A stretch of 64,000 nucleotides of DNA from Xanthostigma xanthostigma (GCA_963575645.1 OY754465.1:58303901-58367900); one strand, 5' to 3'; positions 1 to 11,290 are shown, numbered from the stretch's first letter. Notes: generated by a model not told the origin, from the letters alone. A program made the numbers and translations.

Positions 1-135
1 CTCTCGCCGCTTAATGTTCTACAGCCGGTTGTCATAATGTACGGTATAATTATTCTTATTTAATATAGCTGTACTCCATCACGCGTTACTGTGGCTCAGT
101 CTGGTTTTCGAATGTTGCTGTTACGTTCAAAAATT

Positions 136-303
136 TAATATATCGTGTGTTGCTTTAATGTCTAACAGATGGCGTTCTCAACGCGCTCCCGTTGCCGTAA
201 AATATTTAGTATAACGCGTGTTGTTTTAACAGCCAAGGGATGACGCTTCCGTTGCCGTAAAATATTCAGTATAACGTGTGTTGCTTTAACGTTCAACAGA
301 TGG
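136..303. repeat. Imperfect tandem repeat, about 60-70 bp unit
   Basis: The segment CGTTGCCGTAAAATATT occurs at about 190 and 250, and GTGTTG(C/T)TTTAA occurs at about 148, 217 and 277, giving roughly 2.5 units with spacing 69 then 60. Short open frames here are by-products of the repeat. Confidence 0.75.
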
Positions 304-1001
304 CACCTTATATCGATGTTTTTTTTAAAAAAAGTTGTTTTCACCTGTCACAGGTGTTTTATCTCTATGATAGGTATTATATAAAAACACGCGCGTATTC
401 GAATGCAATGTTGTATCAAAATTTCAAAGCAATCGATGAAGAACTTTTGGAGATTTAAGAGTTTAAACAAGCGAACATTACGCCTTTACATGCCTTTATC
501 TGCGGACAAATACGTACTGTGCGCAAGCGCACTACGCGTCCGATGGCAGATAGAAGCAGGTACAATTTTTTTTCTACGTGGGATTTTCCATCTCAATGTG
601 TTTCTCGTTAAACTTTTGCAAATTGCACGATTATAGAAATTTATAAATATGAAGCGTGTTTGTGGATGACTTTTTGAAACACCTTGTATGCATGCTATAT
701 CGCAGGCTTGCTGTGATTTTTTGTTTAAAAACCATTATTGTTATTCCATCGGACTCTGAATAAGCTTTAGTACGAAACGACATCGCGCAGCCACTTTCTT
801 TTTGCGAAATAATGCAGGGTAGGTTTTAAAATTATTTTCCAGCCACGACACATTGGTTTATTGAGTAATATTGGACATGTGTTTATTAACAATATTAATT
901 ACACCTTACACTTATATTTACGTTATTTCTATACTGTATTTATTAATAGATCATGCCAAGGTTTACATGGTTGACTATGTTAAAACGAAAGTTTATGAAC
1001 G
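304..1001. other. No recognisable feature
   Basis: AT-rich sequence without a supported gene, terminal inverted repeat or obvious tandem array. Short frames at the left have no recognisable protein similarity. Confidence 0.5.
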
Positions 1002-1036
1002 CCTGAGGAAGCCTTAATTAAAGCCGAAACGTCGCG
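1002..1036 (+). other. Hammerhead-like core motif, solitary
   Basis: CCTGAGGAAGCC is followed after an AT-rich loop by AAGCCGAAACGTCG. This is the order CUGANGA, stem II, GAAA seen in hammerhead ribozymes, with an extra A before stem II. Related arrangements occur at 13969-13999, 46272-46302 and 61187-61217. Catalytic ability is not shown, and stems I and III were not established. Confidence 0.35.
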
Positions 1037-1150
1037 AGTAAGCATGAAGTATTGACTGATTTCCTGATCCTATTCCTCTGATTTTTATTAAGTTATTTAA
1101 TTGGTTTATATTTGATTTAACAAACGAAATAATTTCATTGGAAATGTATT

Positions 1151-1179
1151 GCACATACCGCTAAACTAGCGGTATGTGC
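1151..1179. repeat. Perfect 13-bp hairpin
   Basis: Arms GCACATACCGCTA and TAGCGGTATGTGC are separated by AAC. It resembles an intrinsic terminator in shape, but nothing else suggests bacterial DNA; it is more likely a palindromic repeat remnant. Confidence 0.8.
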
Positions 1180-1387
1180 TTTATTATCGCTTTGTACGTC
1201 AGAGCTGACTTTCGTTCATATAAGAAGTTATATCTAAGTTAATTTCACACGAAATCCATTCAAATTGAAGCTTTTTGAAAAGAGGAGATTCTAATCTATA
1301 AAACAGAACCATTTTTAAATCAATTCGAGTTCATAAATACTATTAAAATTGTAATTGAAAATCACAAACAGCAGTTGTCGGTTGGTC

Positions 1388-1438
1388 TGTACGTATGTAC
1401 GTACGTACGTATGTACGTACGTACGTATGTACGTACGT
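1388..1438. repeat. GTAC/GTAT tetranucleotide microsatellite
   Basis: About 50 bp of alternating GTAC and GTAT units. The short open frames that run through it (Y/V/R/T-rich peptides) are artefacts. Confidence 0.95.
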
Positions 1439-1688
1439 CACGACTCTACAGATCGCAATTTTGGTCGGATTGCCTTGGGTTATATTTTATTCAGTTTGTT
1501 TACTATCAGACCAGAACCCTATTTAAATTCACTAAAATGTGTTCAGTAGTTAAATTTTTATAAACAGTTTTATTTTATTATTTTTGACAGCTAATAGTTT
1601 AAAAAAACAATATTTGTGTAAATATAGTGTAATCCATAAAACAAGTGCTACACTTCTATACCGTGATAACACCACTACACGTAGTAGG

Positions 1689-1754
1689 GCGCCGTGGCGT
1701 AATGGTTATGCCGTTGGATCCCCAAGGGCAAGGTCCTGGGTTCGATTCCTTACG
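1689..1754 (+). pseudogene. tRNA-derived sequence (SINE head or tRNA pseudogene)
   Basis: A box-like TGGCGTAATGG near 1695 and a canonical B box GGTTCGATTCC at 1739-1749 lie at tRNA-like spacing, followed by a T-rich tract. The 5' and 3' ends do not pair as an acceptor stem, so it is not a working tRNA gene. Either a SINE head or a decayed tRNA copy fits. Confidence 0.6.
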
Positions 1755-2143
1755 AAATCATTGATATTTTTCTTTTTTTTTCTTTTTATTTTGTTTTATT
1801 TTATTCCACTTGATATTAATTATATATTATATTATGTATAGTTCTTAATTTTTTTTATTTTTGCAAACTTAAAAAAAATATTTTTTCAATTTTTAATTAT
1901 TTATTTCTTCAAATTTTTAAATCTTTTTAAATTTATTAAAAATATTTTTTAATTGTTATTTTTTTATCATACAGTGGAAAACTTGCGGGATGTGCACTTT
2001 TGGTTTTGCCAACTATACTTATTTCTACTAACATAATAGATGCTAAGTTATAAGATATGCCTATAAATTAAGCTATTCAAAAGGCGGACGAGTACTAATT
2101 GAAATGCAAATTGAGGATTCCGTACACTATCTCTAAGGAAAAT
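1755..2143. other. T/A-rich tract, no gene
   Basis: Long T and A runs follow the tRNA-like sequence, then unremarkable AT-rich DNA. No coding or repeat boundary could be set. Confidence 0.5.
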
Positions 2144-3450
2144 AACGAGGCTGGAAACACTGTTTGGACTTCTGCTGGCCGGCAGGCTGGGTACGAGGCT
2201 GGAAATGACGTCGCTCCGGGCTCGCCTGCCAGCTCACAGGATAGATTTTAAAATTAGAACAGGAGCTATTTTCCCTGCTAGATCTGCTGCTAGGTATGAG
2301 CAAGAACCAATCAGAAAACAGTATCTTGTCACGTGGTCGACGCATGAACAAACGCTCACTAACCAACAGGGGCGTCATTCTGCTCAGACTCAGACAACAG
2401 ACACGTTTTGCTCTGTGTTTATAATAGTATAGTATATTTATCATCTTGCAAGCTGTACATTTACAGATAAGAACTGTCTGTACAATAAAATAGAAAAATA
2501 CAAGAAAGATTTACAATTAGTAATAATTAATATAGTTACACAAAGTCGTTCACACTGTAAAAACATTTGGTAATTAAAAAAAAATTGGTTGTCTGTAAAG
2601 TCGGTTTACGGACGATAGTTTTACGTGATAACGTATTCCGTAATACATAACCTAAACCTCCCAAAATTTGGTTTCAATCCGCTTATCCTTGGTGTCGGAA
2701 TGATAAGAAATGTCAAAAGTGACGTTTGCAACTGTCAAAGTATTATGTTCTAATAATAATTAGTTATTCCAATACTTAACTTAGAAGGCGTTGCATTTCA
2801 CAAAATACTAATGTCAAAAAATTGAATTAAACATTAGAAATGCAGCCGTTTTCATGTTAAAACAAGACATACGTTATTTTCTAATTTCCATGTACGGCAA
2901 ACAAAGACGACCGACCGCGTCGCGTCATGCATTAGACAACATTGCATTTATACAGCTATTTTTCTATATAAATTTGTATAAAAAAACTGTTTAGGCAAAT
3001 TCTGTTATACGAAATCTATGTAAAATGTTCTCCTCTTTCGTTTAAGACTGAAATTAGCAAAAAGCACGCACAGGGTCAGGCGGAACGTTACGCGTTACGA
3101 ACGTTAGGAACGTTACGTTACACTTTTTCGTGCATGCAGTCGGTGTTTTATCAATTTATAAGATTGGTGATTCATCAATTTATAAGACGTTATCACGTCA
3201 AAACAGAATATTGCAGAATATTTTAAAATTTCTTTCTTGTCTTAACGTTACTGGCAGCCTGTTAAAAAAAGTAGTCCCAGAACACTGAGAGGTGTCACTG
3301 CGCGCGCACCAGATCTGTCTACAAAACAAGCATGAAATGACGTCCCGTGTGAAGCGAGCTCATAAAAACAATTAATAAAAAAACTAGTAGTCAAATCTAG
3401 CAAGGAAGCTAGTGGAGAAATGAGAATCCAGCCTCGTGTGCAACGACCTT
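2144..3450 (+). mobile_element. TIR element of the CACACGAGGCT family, split by insertions
   Basis: The left half (2144-2421) matches the start of the uninterrupted copy at 26039-26458, including the stretch around GATAGATTTTAAAATTAG. The right half (about 3303-3450) matches its end, finishing in CAGCCTCGTGTGCAACGACC. Between them lie foreign DNA and a Helentron-like copy. The outer left TIR bases before ACGAGGCTGG are lost. Superfamily not resolved. Non-autonomous: no transposase frame. Confidence 0.7.
2577..3203 (-). mobile_element. Helentron-like non-autonomous element, copy 1 (empty-site copy)
   Basis: On the minus strand it begins TTTTGACGTGATAACGTC. A variable array of CGTAACG/CGTTCC units follows, then a core, then the inverted motif ACGTTATCACGT. 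Next is a hairpin (GTCCGTAAA pairing with TTTACAGAC), and it ends CAACCAATTTTT beside a T run. Inverted subterminal motif, 5' minisatellite and 3' hairpin are the architecture known for Helentron/HINE (DINE-1-like) elements; assignment by structure only. This copy lacks the LINE present in the copy at 48835-52625. Confidence 0.65.
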
Positions 3451-4049
3451 CAGAAAGCAGGACAAAGAAGTTTACGTAAAATTTGATGGTTGAAAAATTT
3501 AATGCTCAATACGAAAATTTGGGACAAATTATACATGCCTTTAAAAGTTAACATGTGTGCAGCGATAAAAATCGTTGTACTGAATGGAGAAAATATCTAT
3601 AGATATACATGTTATGAAAGCTTTTGAAATCGGGTTATGTTTGTGTGCGTGTGTTCATACGGGGTGTATATGGTATAAGTGAATAATTACATTCCAGAAA
3701 TTATTTTGTATTTTGTTGTTGGCAATAGGCACAACGAGCGAAAATTTATTTAATTACTTTGTTGTGTTTTTGAATTTAAATGTAATGCTTTTGTTTTATA
3801 ATCGGTTGAGCCATGTGCATATATACATAAATTTGATTTTGTAGAATCTAATAAAATTTTATAATTAAAAGAGAATTATTCGAGTTTCAAGTTCAGATAA
3901 AAATCTTAGCAAAGTTTAAACTGCGCATATTTTATCATTGTGCCTTTACAATTATATAAATAACGAAAGTGCCTATGCTGCTATATAGTTTTTAATTTTA
4001 TTTTGAACGATAATGCCCTCACTTGTCCAGCGTCTATAAAACCTATATA
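3451..4049. other. No recognisable feature
   Basis: AT-rich DNA; no supported frame, TIR or tandem array found. Confidence 0.45.
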
Positions 4050-4888
4050 CAGATTCTATAAAATCAAAACGGTCCATAGAACATTCTGTGTGTAAGACAG
4101 ACGATATATAAAGCACTAAAGCAGTAAGTAAGAATGAGATAAATGATCGCTAATAGTTACTGTGGTTACGTAAATAAATAATTACGTACACTGTAAATCT
4201 TTTTACCAATTTATCAATTAAAACAACTAAACTGTAATATTAATTCGTATTATTATTTATATCTGGTACAAAAGTTTTAACAATACTTTTGATAATTAAT
4301 TTATTAAATGTTCAAAAAGACCTCCACGTTCTGCCAAACAGTATTCTAATCGATTATAAATATTTTCCCTCACATTGGCTGACATCTCATGCTCAACGGA
4401 CTGACATGCATTGGAATGTATTTTCAATTCGTTCAAATTATTAGCTCTATTTTCTTGAAAATTCTACAAATCCCCATAAAAAATTTTTTTTTCAGAGATA
4501 GGCAACCATTTGATTTAAATTGTCGTATGACACTGCGAATTGTTATTTTAGACGGAGACAGTCTGTTTTCAAAGGCAGCTACAAATAAATTTATTATGTC
4601 GGCGGTTGAATTACCACCATAAAATCATTTAATTATTTGTATTTTTTCCCGCACAGTATAAAATATAGCCATTTTATCAATAATTTCACTAGTGAATACT
4701 GACATTTGATAAAATTGTGATTTTTACTGTAGAAAACAAAGACGATACTATCAGATTGTATAACTACAGTAACTAGCTATTAGCGATCATTTATCTCATT
4801 CTTACTTACTGCTTTAGTGCTTTATATAATATCGTCTCTGTCTTACACACAGAATGTTCTATGGATCGTTTTGATTTGATACAATCTG
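4050..4888 (-). mobile_element. mariner-like element, internally deleted, copy 1
   Basis: Flanked by TA on both sides (4048-4049 and 4889-4890). Ends CAGATT and AATCTG open inverted repeats of about 110 bp that share CCATAGAACATTCTGTG and AAGAATGAGATAAATG. The minus strand carries a broken relative of the transposase N-terminus found in the copy at 43450-44299, with a stop and a frame change. No catalytic region is present. It depends on transposase from elsewhere. Confidence 0.85.
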
Positions 4889-5146
4889 TATGTTTCTGAA
4901 TCTCATTTTAATGTATCAGTCAGTAAAGATTGTGAGGTAGGAATTAGATAGTTAGTTTAGATTAGATTAGAATAAATGAGGGTGTGACGCCGCCTCGTCA
5001 ACACCGCGACCTTAGATCTATTGTGTTGTTAGATGGTTAAATAAAACGCCTAAATTAACATTTCAAACTATTTTAAAAAATAACAGTTTTTTTCTAAACC
5101 AAGTTCTCAGTTTTAGCTTACTGAAATTTGCTACTTTATATCCATA
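4889..5146. other. No recognisable feature
   Basis: AT-rich spacer between the mariner-like copy and Helitron-like fragments; nothing supported. Confidence 0.4.
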
Positions 5147-5560
5147 CTAGCAGATACCCGCGGTTCCTCACGCGGTTGAGATGAAACACGAGAACACGAC
5201 AGCGAGAACAGTAGGGGAGCCAACGACTCCACCGCATTTATTTTTATATATAATATAATAACGGTCCGCCCCCGTTTCGCCCGGGTGCAATAGATATAAT
5301 TCTGCAAAATATTTCGTTTGCGGCCTGGCGTCTGAACTAATAGTTTTGAGCAAATTCTACCAGATTTGTTTCTGAACTAATAGCTTTGAGTAAATTCTAT
5401 CAGATGTCGTTACATGTTACTAAAACAGTTTTTTTTCACAACACACCGTAATTTTGTACAAAATATTTAATAAAAACTACCCTAGCTATAGCGTAATTGT
5501 TGCACCAAGCAAGACACATTTACAAAATTTCATTAAAATCGGGTAAAAAGTCTATGTTTG
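5147..5560 (-). mobile_element. Helitron-like fragments
   Basis: On the minus strand a CTAG end followed by T (5150-5147) closes one fragment. A second (about 5260-5560) ends near CCGGGCGAAACGGGG and contains TAGTTCAGA, GAATTTACTCAAAGC-type and ACAAAATTACGGTGT motifs, shared with the copies at 6370-6729, 20024-20452 and 57429-57768. No coding capacity. Confidence 0.6.
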
Positions 5561-5942
5561 ATAGGTACTCGACCGGGTCACTATTTTTTTAATGAAATTT
5601 CAAAATATGCCTTCTCTGTCGTAATGCTCCTCCCCGGGAAGTATTGACGCACACTTCGGGAAGCTCAGAACTAGAATATAGGTTTGGGTTATAAATACGG
5701 ATGCTAGTTAAAATTGCGAGCACGACTATTGTTGTGTATATTTACCTGGTAGGTAAACAATCATGGATGCGCTCAGTGTATTCAGTCAACCATTGTATTT
5801 TCTGCGTTCTGTTTAAAGGGTCTTCTGAATAAGCCGTTAGCTATTTCATTAATGTGCTTCCTATATATAGTTTTTCATTTCAATATCGATTTTTGATACT
5901 ATTCTATATTCAGATATATTTCCGTAACACATTTATTGAAGA
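5561..5942. other. No recognisable feature
   Basis: No gene, TIR or tandem array could be supported. Confidence 0.4.
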
Positions 5943-5966
5943 CCCCCCCCCCCCTCTCTCTCTCTC
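5943..5966. repeat. C-run and CT microsatellite
   Basis: About a dozen C residues followed by CT dinucleotides; prone to length variation. Confidence 0.95.
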
Positions 5967-6041
5967 AAAGCAGTCACTCGTTTTTTGTAGTCCAAAAAAT
6001 ATATTTTTCCAAGAAAATGTCAGAAATGGTCGTATGAAACA

Positions 6042-6333
6042 CAGTACAACGCCGATTATCCGAACGCCGATTAACCGAATCGCCAATTATCCGATCGGTC
6101 CTAAGCGCAATTTAAAAAATTAAAACCAAGTAATTTTTCAATAAAAACAAGTTTTGTGGGGACGCAAGAATACAAAAATACGAGTGAAAATTGCCGTGTA
6201 GACGCTTGAATGGTATCCCTGGAGTCCAGATATATTTCAACTGTTATGGTTGAAAACTAAAGGCAGACACTACATGTCCGATTATCCGAATCGACCCCGG
6301 TCTCAATTAATTCGGATAATCGGCGTTCTACTG
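6042..6333. mobile_element. pogo/Tigger-like short element
   Basis: Ends CAGTACAACGCCGATTATCC and, reversed, CAGTAGAACGCCGATTATCC are near-perfect inverted repeats. The right flank is TA; the left flank is CA, consistent with one mutation of a TA duplication. The 292-bp length and GATTATCCGAA motifs are typical of pogo/Tigger MITEs. No coding capacity. Confidence 0.85.
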
Positions 6334-6369
6334 TAATAATAATAATTTTGTTTAAATACTTGCAGTTTT

Positions 6370-6729
6370 TTTCGTTGTATAAAATGTTGGCCACGCTAAT
6401 CTCCGAAACCACTGAGCCGATTTTAATGAGATTTTGTAAACGTGTCTTGCTTAGTGCAACTTACGCTATAGAATCGTTTTTATTAAATATTTTGTACAAA
6501 ATTACGGTGTTCTCTAAAAAAAAAACTGTTTGAGTAGCATGTAACGACATCTGATCGAATTTACTAAAAGCTATTAGTTCAGAAGCAAACAAAAACATTG
6601 CTTTAGTGCCAAGTAGTGACATCTGTTAGAATTCGCTCAAAGCTATTAGTTCAGATAACGGGCACACACGAAATACATTTTGCAGAATTATATCTATCGC
6701 ACTCGGTTGAAACCGGGACGGACCGCTAG
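6370..6729 (+). mobile_element. Helitron-like non-autonomous element, 3' end intact
   Basis: It contains CGCTAATCTCCGAAACCACT, ACAAAATTACGGTGT and repeated AGCTATTAGTTCAGA. It ends TTGAAACCGGGACGGACCGCTAG followed by T, giving the CTAG terminus with a G/C-rich hairpin just upstream, as in Helitrons. The 5' start is not clear. Confidence 0.7.
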
Positions 6730-7113
6730 TTTACTATAAATAAATGTTATTGACCGGATGCAGAGTGTAGAGTAGGGACAACTGAATCGATGGCAGTGTG
6801 AGCTGTGAACTAAAGGACCAATAAATAATGCATCGGTTATAGAGTATGATTTCATGTGGCCGTCAGATGTCGCTCCCTGCCATATCGCTTATTGTGGTCG
6901 TCAGATGTCGTGCTTTCTGTCATATCGTTTATTAAGAAGCTTCGCGATTTAAAATAATAACAAGGCTGTTCAATTTCGCTCTATTGTCCGCTAGTGGCGC
7001 TATAGTCTTCGTGAAAGTAAACGTCGAATAATATATATTTTACATTTCTCCAAATAATGATTACACTCAATATGTTTTTCTTTTCAGGGGAACAACATAA
7101 ACACTGTATCTCC
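6730..7113. other. No recognisable feature
   Basis: A near-duplicate of (T/C)CGTCAGATGTCG occurs at about 6862 and 6899; otherwise nothing supported. Confidence 0.4.
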
Positions 7114-7117
7114 TTAA

Positions 7118-7633
7118 GGCAGTACGAGCACCAAGGCAATTTTAAATAAAAGGCTTGATTTTTTTATATGAAGTTGGACTAAGTCTAAACCAATTCTGAA
7201 AATTTTAGGGGGGTTGCCCGATTATTTAAATAAATAAATGACTTCAAAAGTAGGCATATTTAACATTGGCTTTATGGTAAAACGGTAGATGGATGATGTT
7301 TTCGTTGATTTCTCTAAAACTAGTCGGTGGAAATTAAAAAAAAAACTATTTAAATTAAAGTTAAAAACTTAATAAATAAAATTATTGAAAACAAAAAAAA
7401 AGCCGTTGTCCCCGACTAATTAAAAGATATTTAATTAAAAAGATTTTAAAGATTTTAATTAGTCGGGCAAAAAGGTTTTTTTTTGTTTGTTTTAACTTTA
7501 ATTTAAATAGTTTTTTTTTTAATTTCCACCTACTAGTTTTGGAGAAATCAATGAAAACATATCATCCATCTACCGAAATATAAGAAAAAAAATCAAGTCT
7601 TTTGTTTAAAGTTGCCTTGGTGCTCGTACTACC
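7118..7633. mobile_element. TTAA-flanked foldback element, copy 1
   Basis: TTAA at 7114-7117 and 7634-7637 brackets an almost complete palindrome with termini GGCAGTACGAGCACCAAGG and CCTTGGTGCTCGTACTACC. Arms run to a centre near 7430. TTAA duplication is the mark of piggyBac-type transposition, so a piggyBac-mobilised MITE is the likely class. No frame of note. Confidence 0.8.
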
Positions 7634-7637
7634 TTAA

Positions 7638-8356
7638 CTGGATATAGAGATTTAGATAATTAATTAAAGGTTTCGTTTAATTGTTATAACAGTTATGTGA
7701 AAAATGTTTATATAACACAATGTTACAAGAGCATTAAAAATTGTGGACGGTAGGCGGTGTTGCCGCCACGCACCAAGTGAATAAATAAATAATTCAACAA
7801 TTTTTTTTCATGTGCCTTCCATTTTTTTGCGATGTTTGCGACACGAGTCATGCACGGAGCGAAACAAAAACAGTTCAGCTATTAAACAAGGTGATATAAA
7901 AATAAAGTTAGTTAAAACTAATTCGATTTTTGTTTACTGATAGATAAAACTGTTTTTGAAATTAGGTTTTCAAAACACGAATATCACATCATCATATATA
8001 GTGAATAACAAGTCAACATAAGTTATAAAACTTAGAAAGTTATAAATTTCCGTATTTGGCATCTGTAACTTTGAAGGTTTAATTAATCTTAAAGACTTAG
8101 AGGATAACCTACAAACTTTTAGTGTGTTGATTAGTTTTACTCGAAAATCATTTTCTTAAAGTTTAAACAGAATTGAAAAATCTTCCTCAATCTGTTATAT
8201 TGAGATTAAACGCAAAACGTCAGTTTGAATTTGTATATATATTTGTATATACATTAGTACAGGAGAACCTCACTCATTGTTTGTTCTTCTCCAGATAAAT
8301 ATATCAAACGCATTTTTAAAGATGTTTGAGAGATACAATTGTGTAGACAAAAGCAT
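7638..8356. other. No recognisable feature
   Basis: AT-rich spacer with no supported gene or repeat boundary. Confidence 0.45.
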
Positions 8357-8722
8357 GCCGCTGCACACGAGGCTGATTTTGCCGCTAGATTTGCCTGCTA
8401 GGTTTCAAGCTTGACGTGGGGCTGGGTTTCGTGTTCGTTTTACACGATGCTTGTTTTGAAACCAGGATAGGTTTGGTGCGCGTGCAGGTTGAACATTATT
8501 TGTCTCTGAACAGAACACACACTTATGACGCCATGTTTGTTTGTGGGCGTTTGTTCATGTCGCCCACGTGACAAGATACTGTTTTCTGATTGGTTCAAAA
8601 CAGGCAGACAAACTAGCACGAAAAATAGACTAAGTTTGAATTTTATCTTGTGACTACGCACGCGAGCCTGCAGTGACGGCCCAGCAGTGATTCTAGCGGC
8701 AAAACTAGCCTCGTGTACAGCG
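8357..8722. mobile_element. TIR element of the CACACGAGGCT family
   Basis: Starts CCGCTGCACACGAGGCTG and ends AGCCTCGTGTACAGCG as inverted repeats. Subterminal GCCGCTAGAT and ATTCTAGCGGC are also inverted. Non-coding, related to 26039-26458 and 2144-3450. Superfamily unresolved; no clean target duplication was read. Confidence 0.7.
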
Positions 8723-9011
8723 AACTAAAGATAGGAAAGCACGTCGAATGTACGCAAAACTTTTACCCCGATACAGTTTGTTGATAGTGTTGATACATTT
8801 GAGTGTAAACTGACACAGTACATTCCAATTATTATAGTTATATTTGCAATGAAATCTATCAGTTTCATTGGTTAGTTGTCAAAAGTGGGCGGAAGTTACG
8901 TAAACAATGTTTATATGTAGGCTGTTGTCACGTTTTCAGAGTAAGTCTTTCGATAACTTGGAAATTAATGACAAGTCATTATATTTACAGAATATTTGTA
9001 AAATTAAACCT
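8723..9011. other. No recognisable feature
   Basis: Spacer before the second TTAA element; nothing supported. Confidence 0.4.
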
Positions 9012-9015
9012 TTAA

Positions 9016-9554
9016 GGTAGCACCAAGGCAATTTTAAATAAAAGGCTTGATTTTTTTTTCTTTATAATATGAAGTTGGACTAAGTCTAAAGTCTAAACCA
9101 ATTCTGAAAATTTTAGGGGGGGTTGCCCGATTATTTAAATAAATAAATGACTTCAAAAGTAGGCATATTTAACATTGGCTTTATGGTAAAATGGTAGATG
9201 GATGATATGTTTTCATTGATTTCTCCAAAACTAGTCGGTGGAAATTAAAAAAAAACTATTTAAATTAAAGTTAAAACCTTAATAAATAATTGAAAACAAA
9301 AAAAAACCCGTTGTGCCCGACTAATTAAAAAGATACTTAATTAAAAAGATTAAATATCTTTTTAATTAGTCGGGCACATCGGTTTTTTTTTTTGCTTTCA
9401 ATAATTTATTAAGGTTTTAACTTTCATTTAAATAGTTTATTTTTTAATTTCCACCGACTAGTTTTGGAGAAATCAATGAAGACATATCATCTATCTACCG
9501 AAATACAAAAAAATCAAGCTTTTTATTTAAAATTACCTTGGTGCTCGTACTACC
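9016..9554. mobile_element. TTAA-flanked foldback element, copy 2
   Basis: TTAA at 9012-9015 and 9555-9558. Highly similar to the copy at 7118-7633 along the whole palindrome. Left terminus GGTAGCACCAAGG lacks a few bases present in copy 1; right terminus CCTTGGTGCTCGTACTACC is intact. Confidence 0.8.
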
Positions 9555-9558
9555 TTAA

Positions 9559-10647
9559 GACCTTAACTTTTCTAAAAAATTATGTTAGTTAATGCCTGGT
9601 AAACTCTTTATTTTCAAATTTTTCCTTTTTTCTAAATTATTTTTAAATTGATTTGAGCGAACTTTCTATAAAGACATCTACATGTATAAAATTGTGGGGA
9701 AAAAGCTAGCAAAAAATCCCGTTAGGTACCAGCCTGTTTATTTGAAATCTAGAAGGTATCGATCGTGATTTTTTTTAGAACTCTCAATAATTAATAATAG
9801 GTATGGTAGAGTTAATAAAGGGATTATAAGTTTGTTTTTAAGAATTGAAGTAAATACAAAGCGATTTTAAGTCGATTAAGTTAGGTGGATAATTTGCCAG
9901 CATCGTGAACGTAGTGGTTGTAATAGTATCAGGTTGGCAACCTTGCACCTTCGAAGCTCTGTATGCAACTCGACTTTAACCTATTTTCCAGTCGACTGGA
10001 TCTTCAGTTGGCTATCTCTTCACATCGTACTGCTGCTTACTTCAAACCGTTCCTTCTCTCCCTTAAAAGTTACAACACTGATAAATTACCTAACTTCACA
10101 CCAGTGGCAGGTAATTCACAACGAGTGTATATATACATATAGTAACTTTAAGGAATTCTTTTACACACAGTTGGTAAACTTGCAAACTTGCTTTCGCGGC
10201 TGCTGTTTAAACTAAAGGCTATATTATGGAACTTCAAAATAGGTGGACGGACAGACAATCTTTTCTCTTTTATAAAACTGAATTCTTTGTAAGATCGTAC
10301 ACCAAACTATTGTGTTGGCATTTTAGTCTTTAACATTTTACACTTCAGTGGCGCACTATAAATAAATTGGAAAAATAGTTCAGATCGTTAAGAACTGAAT
10401 CAAATTAAATAAATTGGATGTTTCGTCCTGTACTTATGACTTCTTCAGCAACTTGTTTTATAATTAGAGTTGAAAGTAGAAAAATGTTAACGATTGCTTG
10501 CAAAACTTTTTGAAGTTGAACTTCTTTAATGGCAAGACTTGAGTACTGGCCACCTCTTTTTATAAAATTTCGAATAATGACTCTTTCAACCTTGTGCATC
10601 TATCATTGCTTGGTTTATGTAAAAAAAAACAAAATTTATTTAAAACC
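9559..10647. other. No recognisable feature
   Basis: Contains short frames up to about 90 codons (9934-10215) with no recognisable protein features. No repeat ends found. Confidence 0.4.
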
Positions 10648-11119
10648 ATAGTGTAAACTTTATATAGCGACACTCAGGGGACTGTGCACTTTGTGGCGTT
10701 ATTGAGAGTTGTCGTTAAACGGAGAGAAGAATATTGCGTGTATTAATAAAACTTTTTCGTCAATACACAAAGATTTTCTTTTATTCGCGATGTTCACAGT
10801 TTGTGGGCAACCAAGAATATGATAACTTATCGATAACCAGCTGAGCTAAACATATGAAAGATATAATCTCAATAAACAAAAGAACGAATTCCTTAAAATC
10901 TTTGGTACGCATGATTCCAACAACAAAGCAACAAAATACCAAACAAGTACTCTTTATTGCTTAATGATGACGTATTGTTGTCGTTATTTAGAGTGGGTGT
11001 GTTGTTATTTAGAGTGTATCATTGTATGAACAGCAATGTAAGCCAAGTAGAGTTAAGTAATTTTGACGTTTTAAGGAGTTTGTCGTTATATCGAGTGACG
11101 TTAAATGGAGTTTGCACTG
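10648..11119. mobile_element. pogo-like element, GTGTAAACT family, copy 1
   Basis: Left end AGTGTAAACTTTATATAGCG and right end GAGTTTGCACTG+TA are diverged versions of the exact termini at 26834-27761. Internal GGACTGTGCACTTTGTGGCG is shared. No transposase frame. Confidence 0.7.
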
Positions 11120-11141
11120 TAATTTGCAACTACACATACGT

Positions 11142-11275
11142 GTCTCTCAAACTTTACAATAAATTGCCTAAAGAGATCAAAATGTTGCAATTGGGAACTT
11201 TAAAACAATCAGTGAGGGTCTTTTTTTCCATAACTGTTTTTATAATAAGTATATGAAGATTTTTTTAGTCTATAA
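11142..11275 (+). pseudogene. LINE reverse transcriptase C-terminal remnant
   Basis: The translation includes SLKLYNKLPKEIKMLQL, matching the C-terminal block of LINE polymerases; compare CIKFYNKLPKTIKETKN in the intact protein at 49283-52099. After about 30 codons the similarity shifts frame to LFFHNCFYNKYMKIFL, the usual K-rich tail ending in a CFYS-like motif. At least one frameshift is therefore present. It lies a few bases beyond the pogo-like element, whose insertion may have separated it from the rest. Catalytic motifs are absent. Confidence 0.65.
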
Positions 11276-11290
11276 ATTTTAATATACAAA

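Noticed and set aside
1151..1200. Bacterial-type terminator
   Set aside because: The hairpin is perfect, but the window has no bacterial coding density and many comparable palindromes occur.
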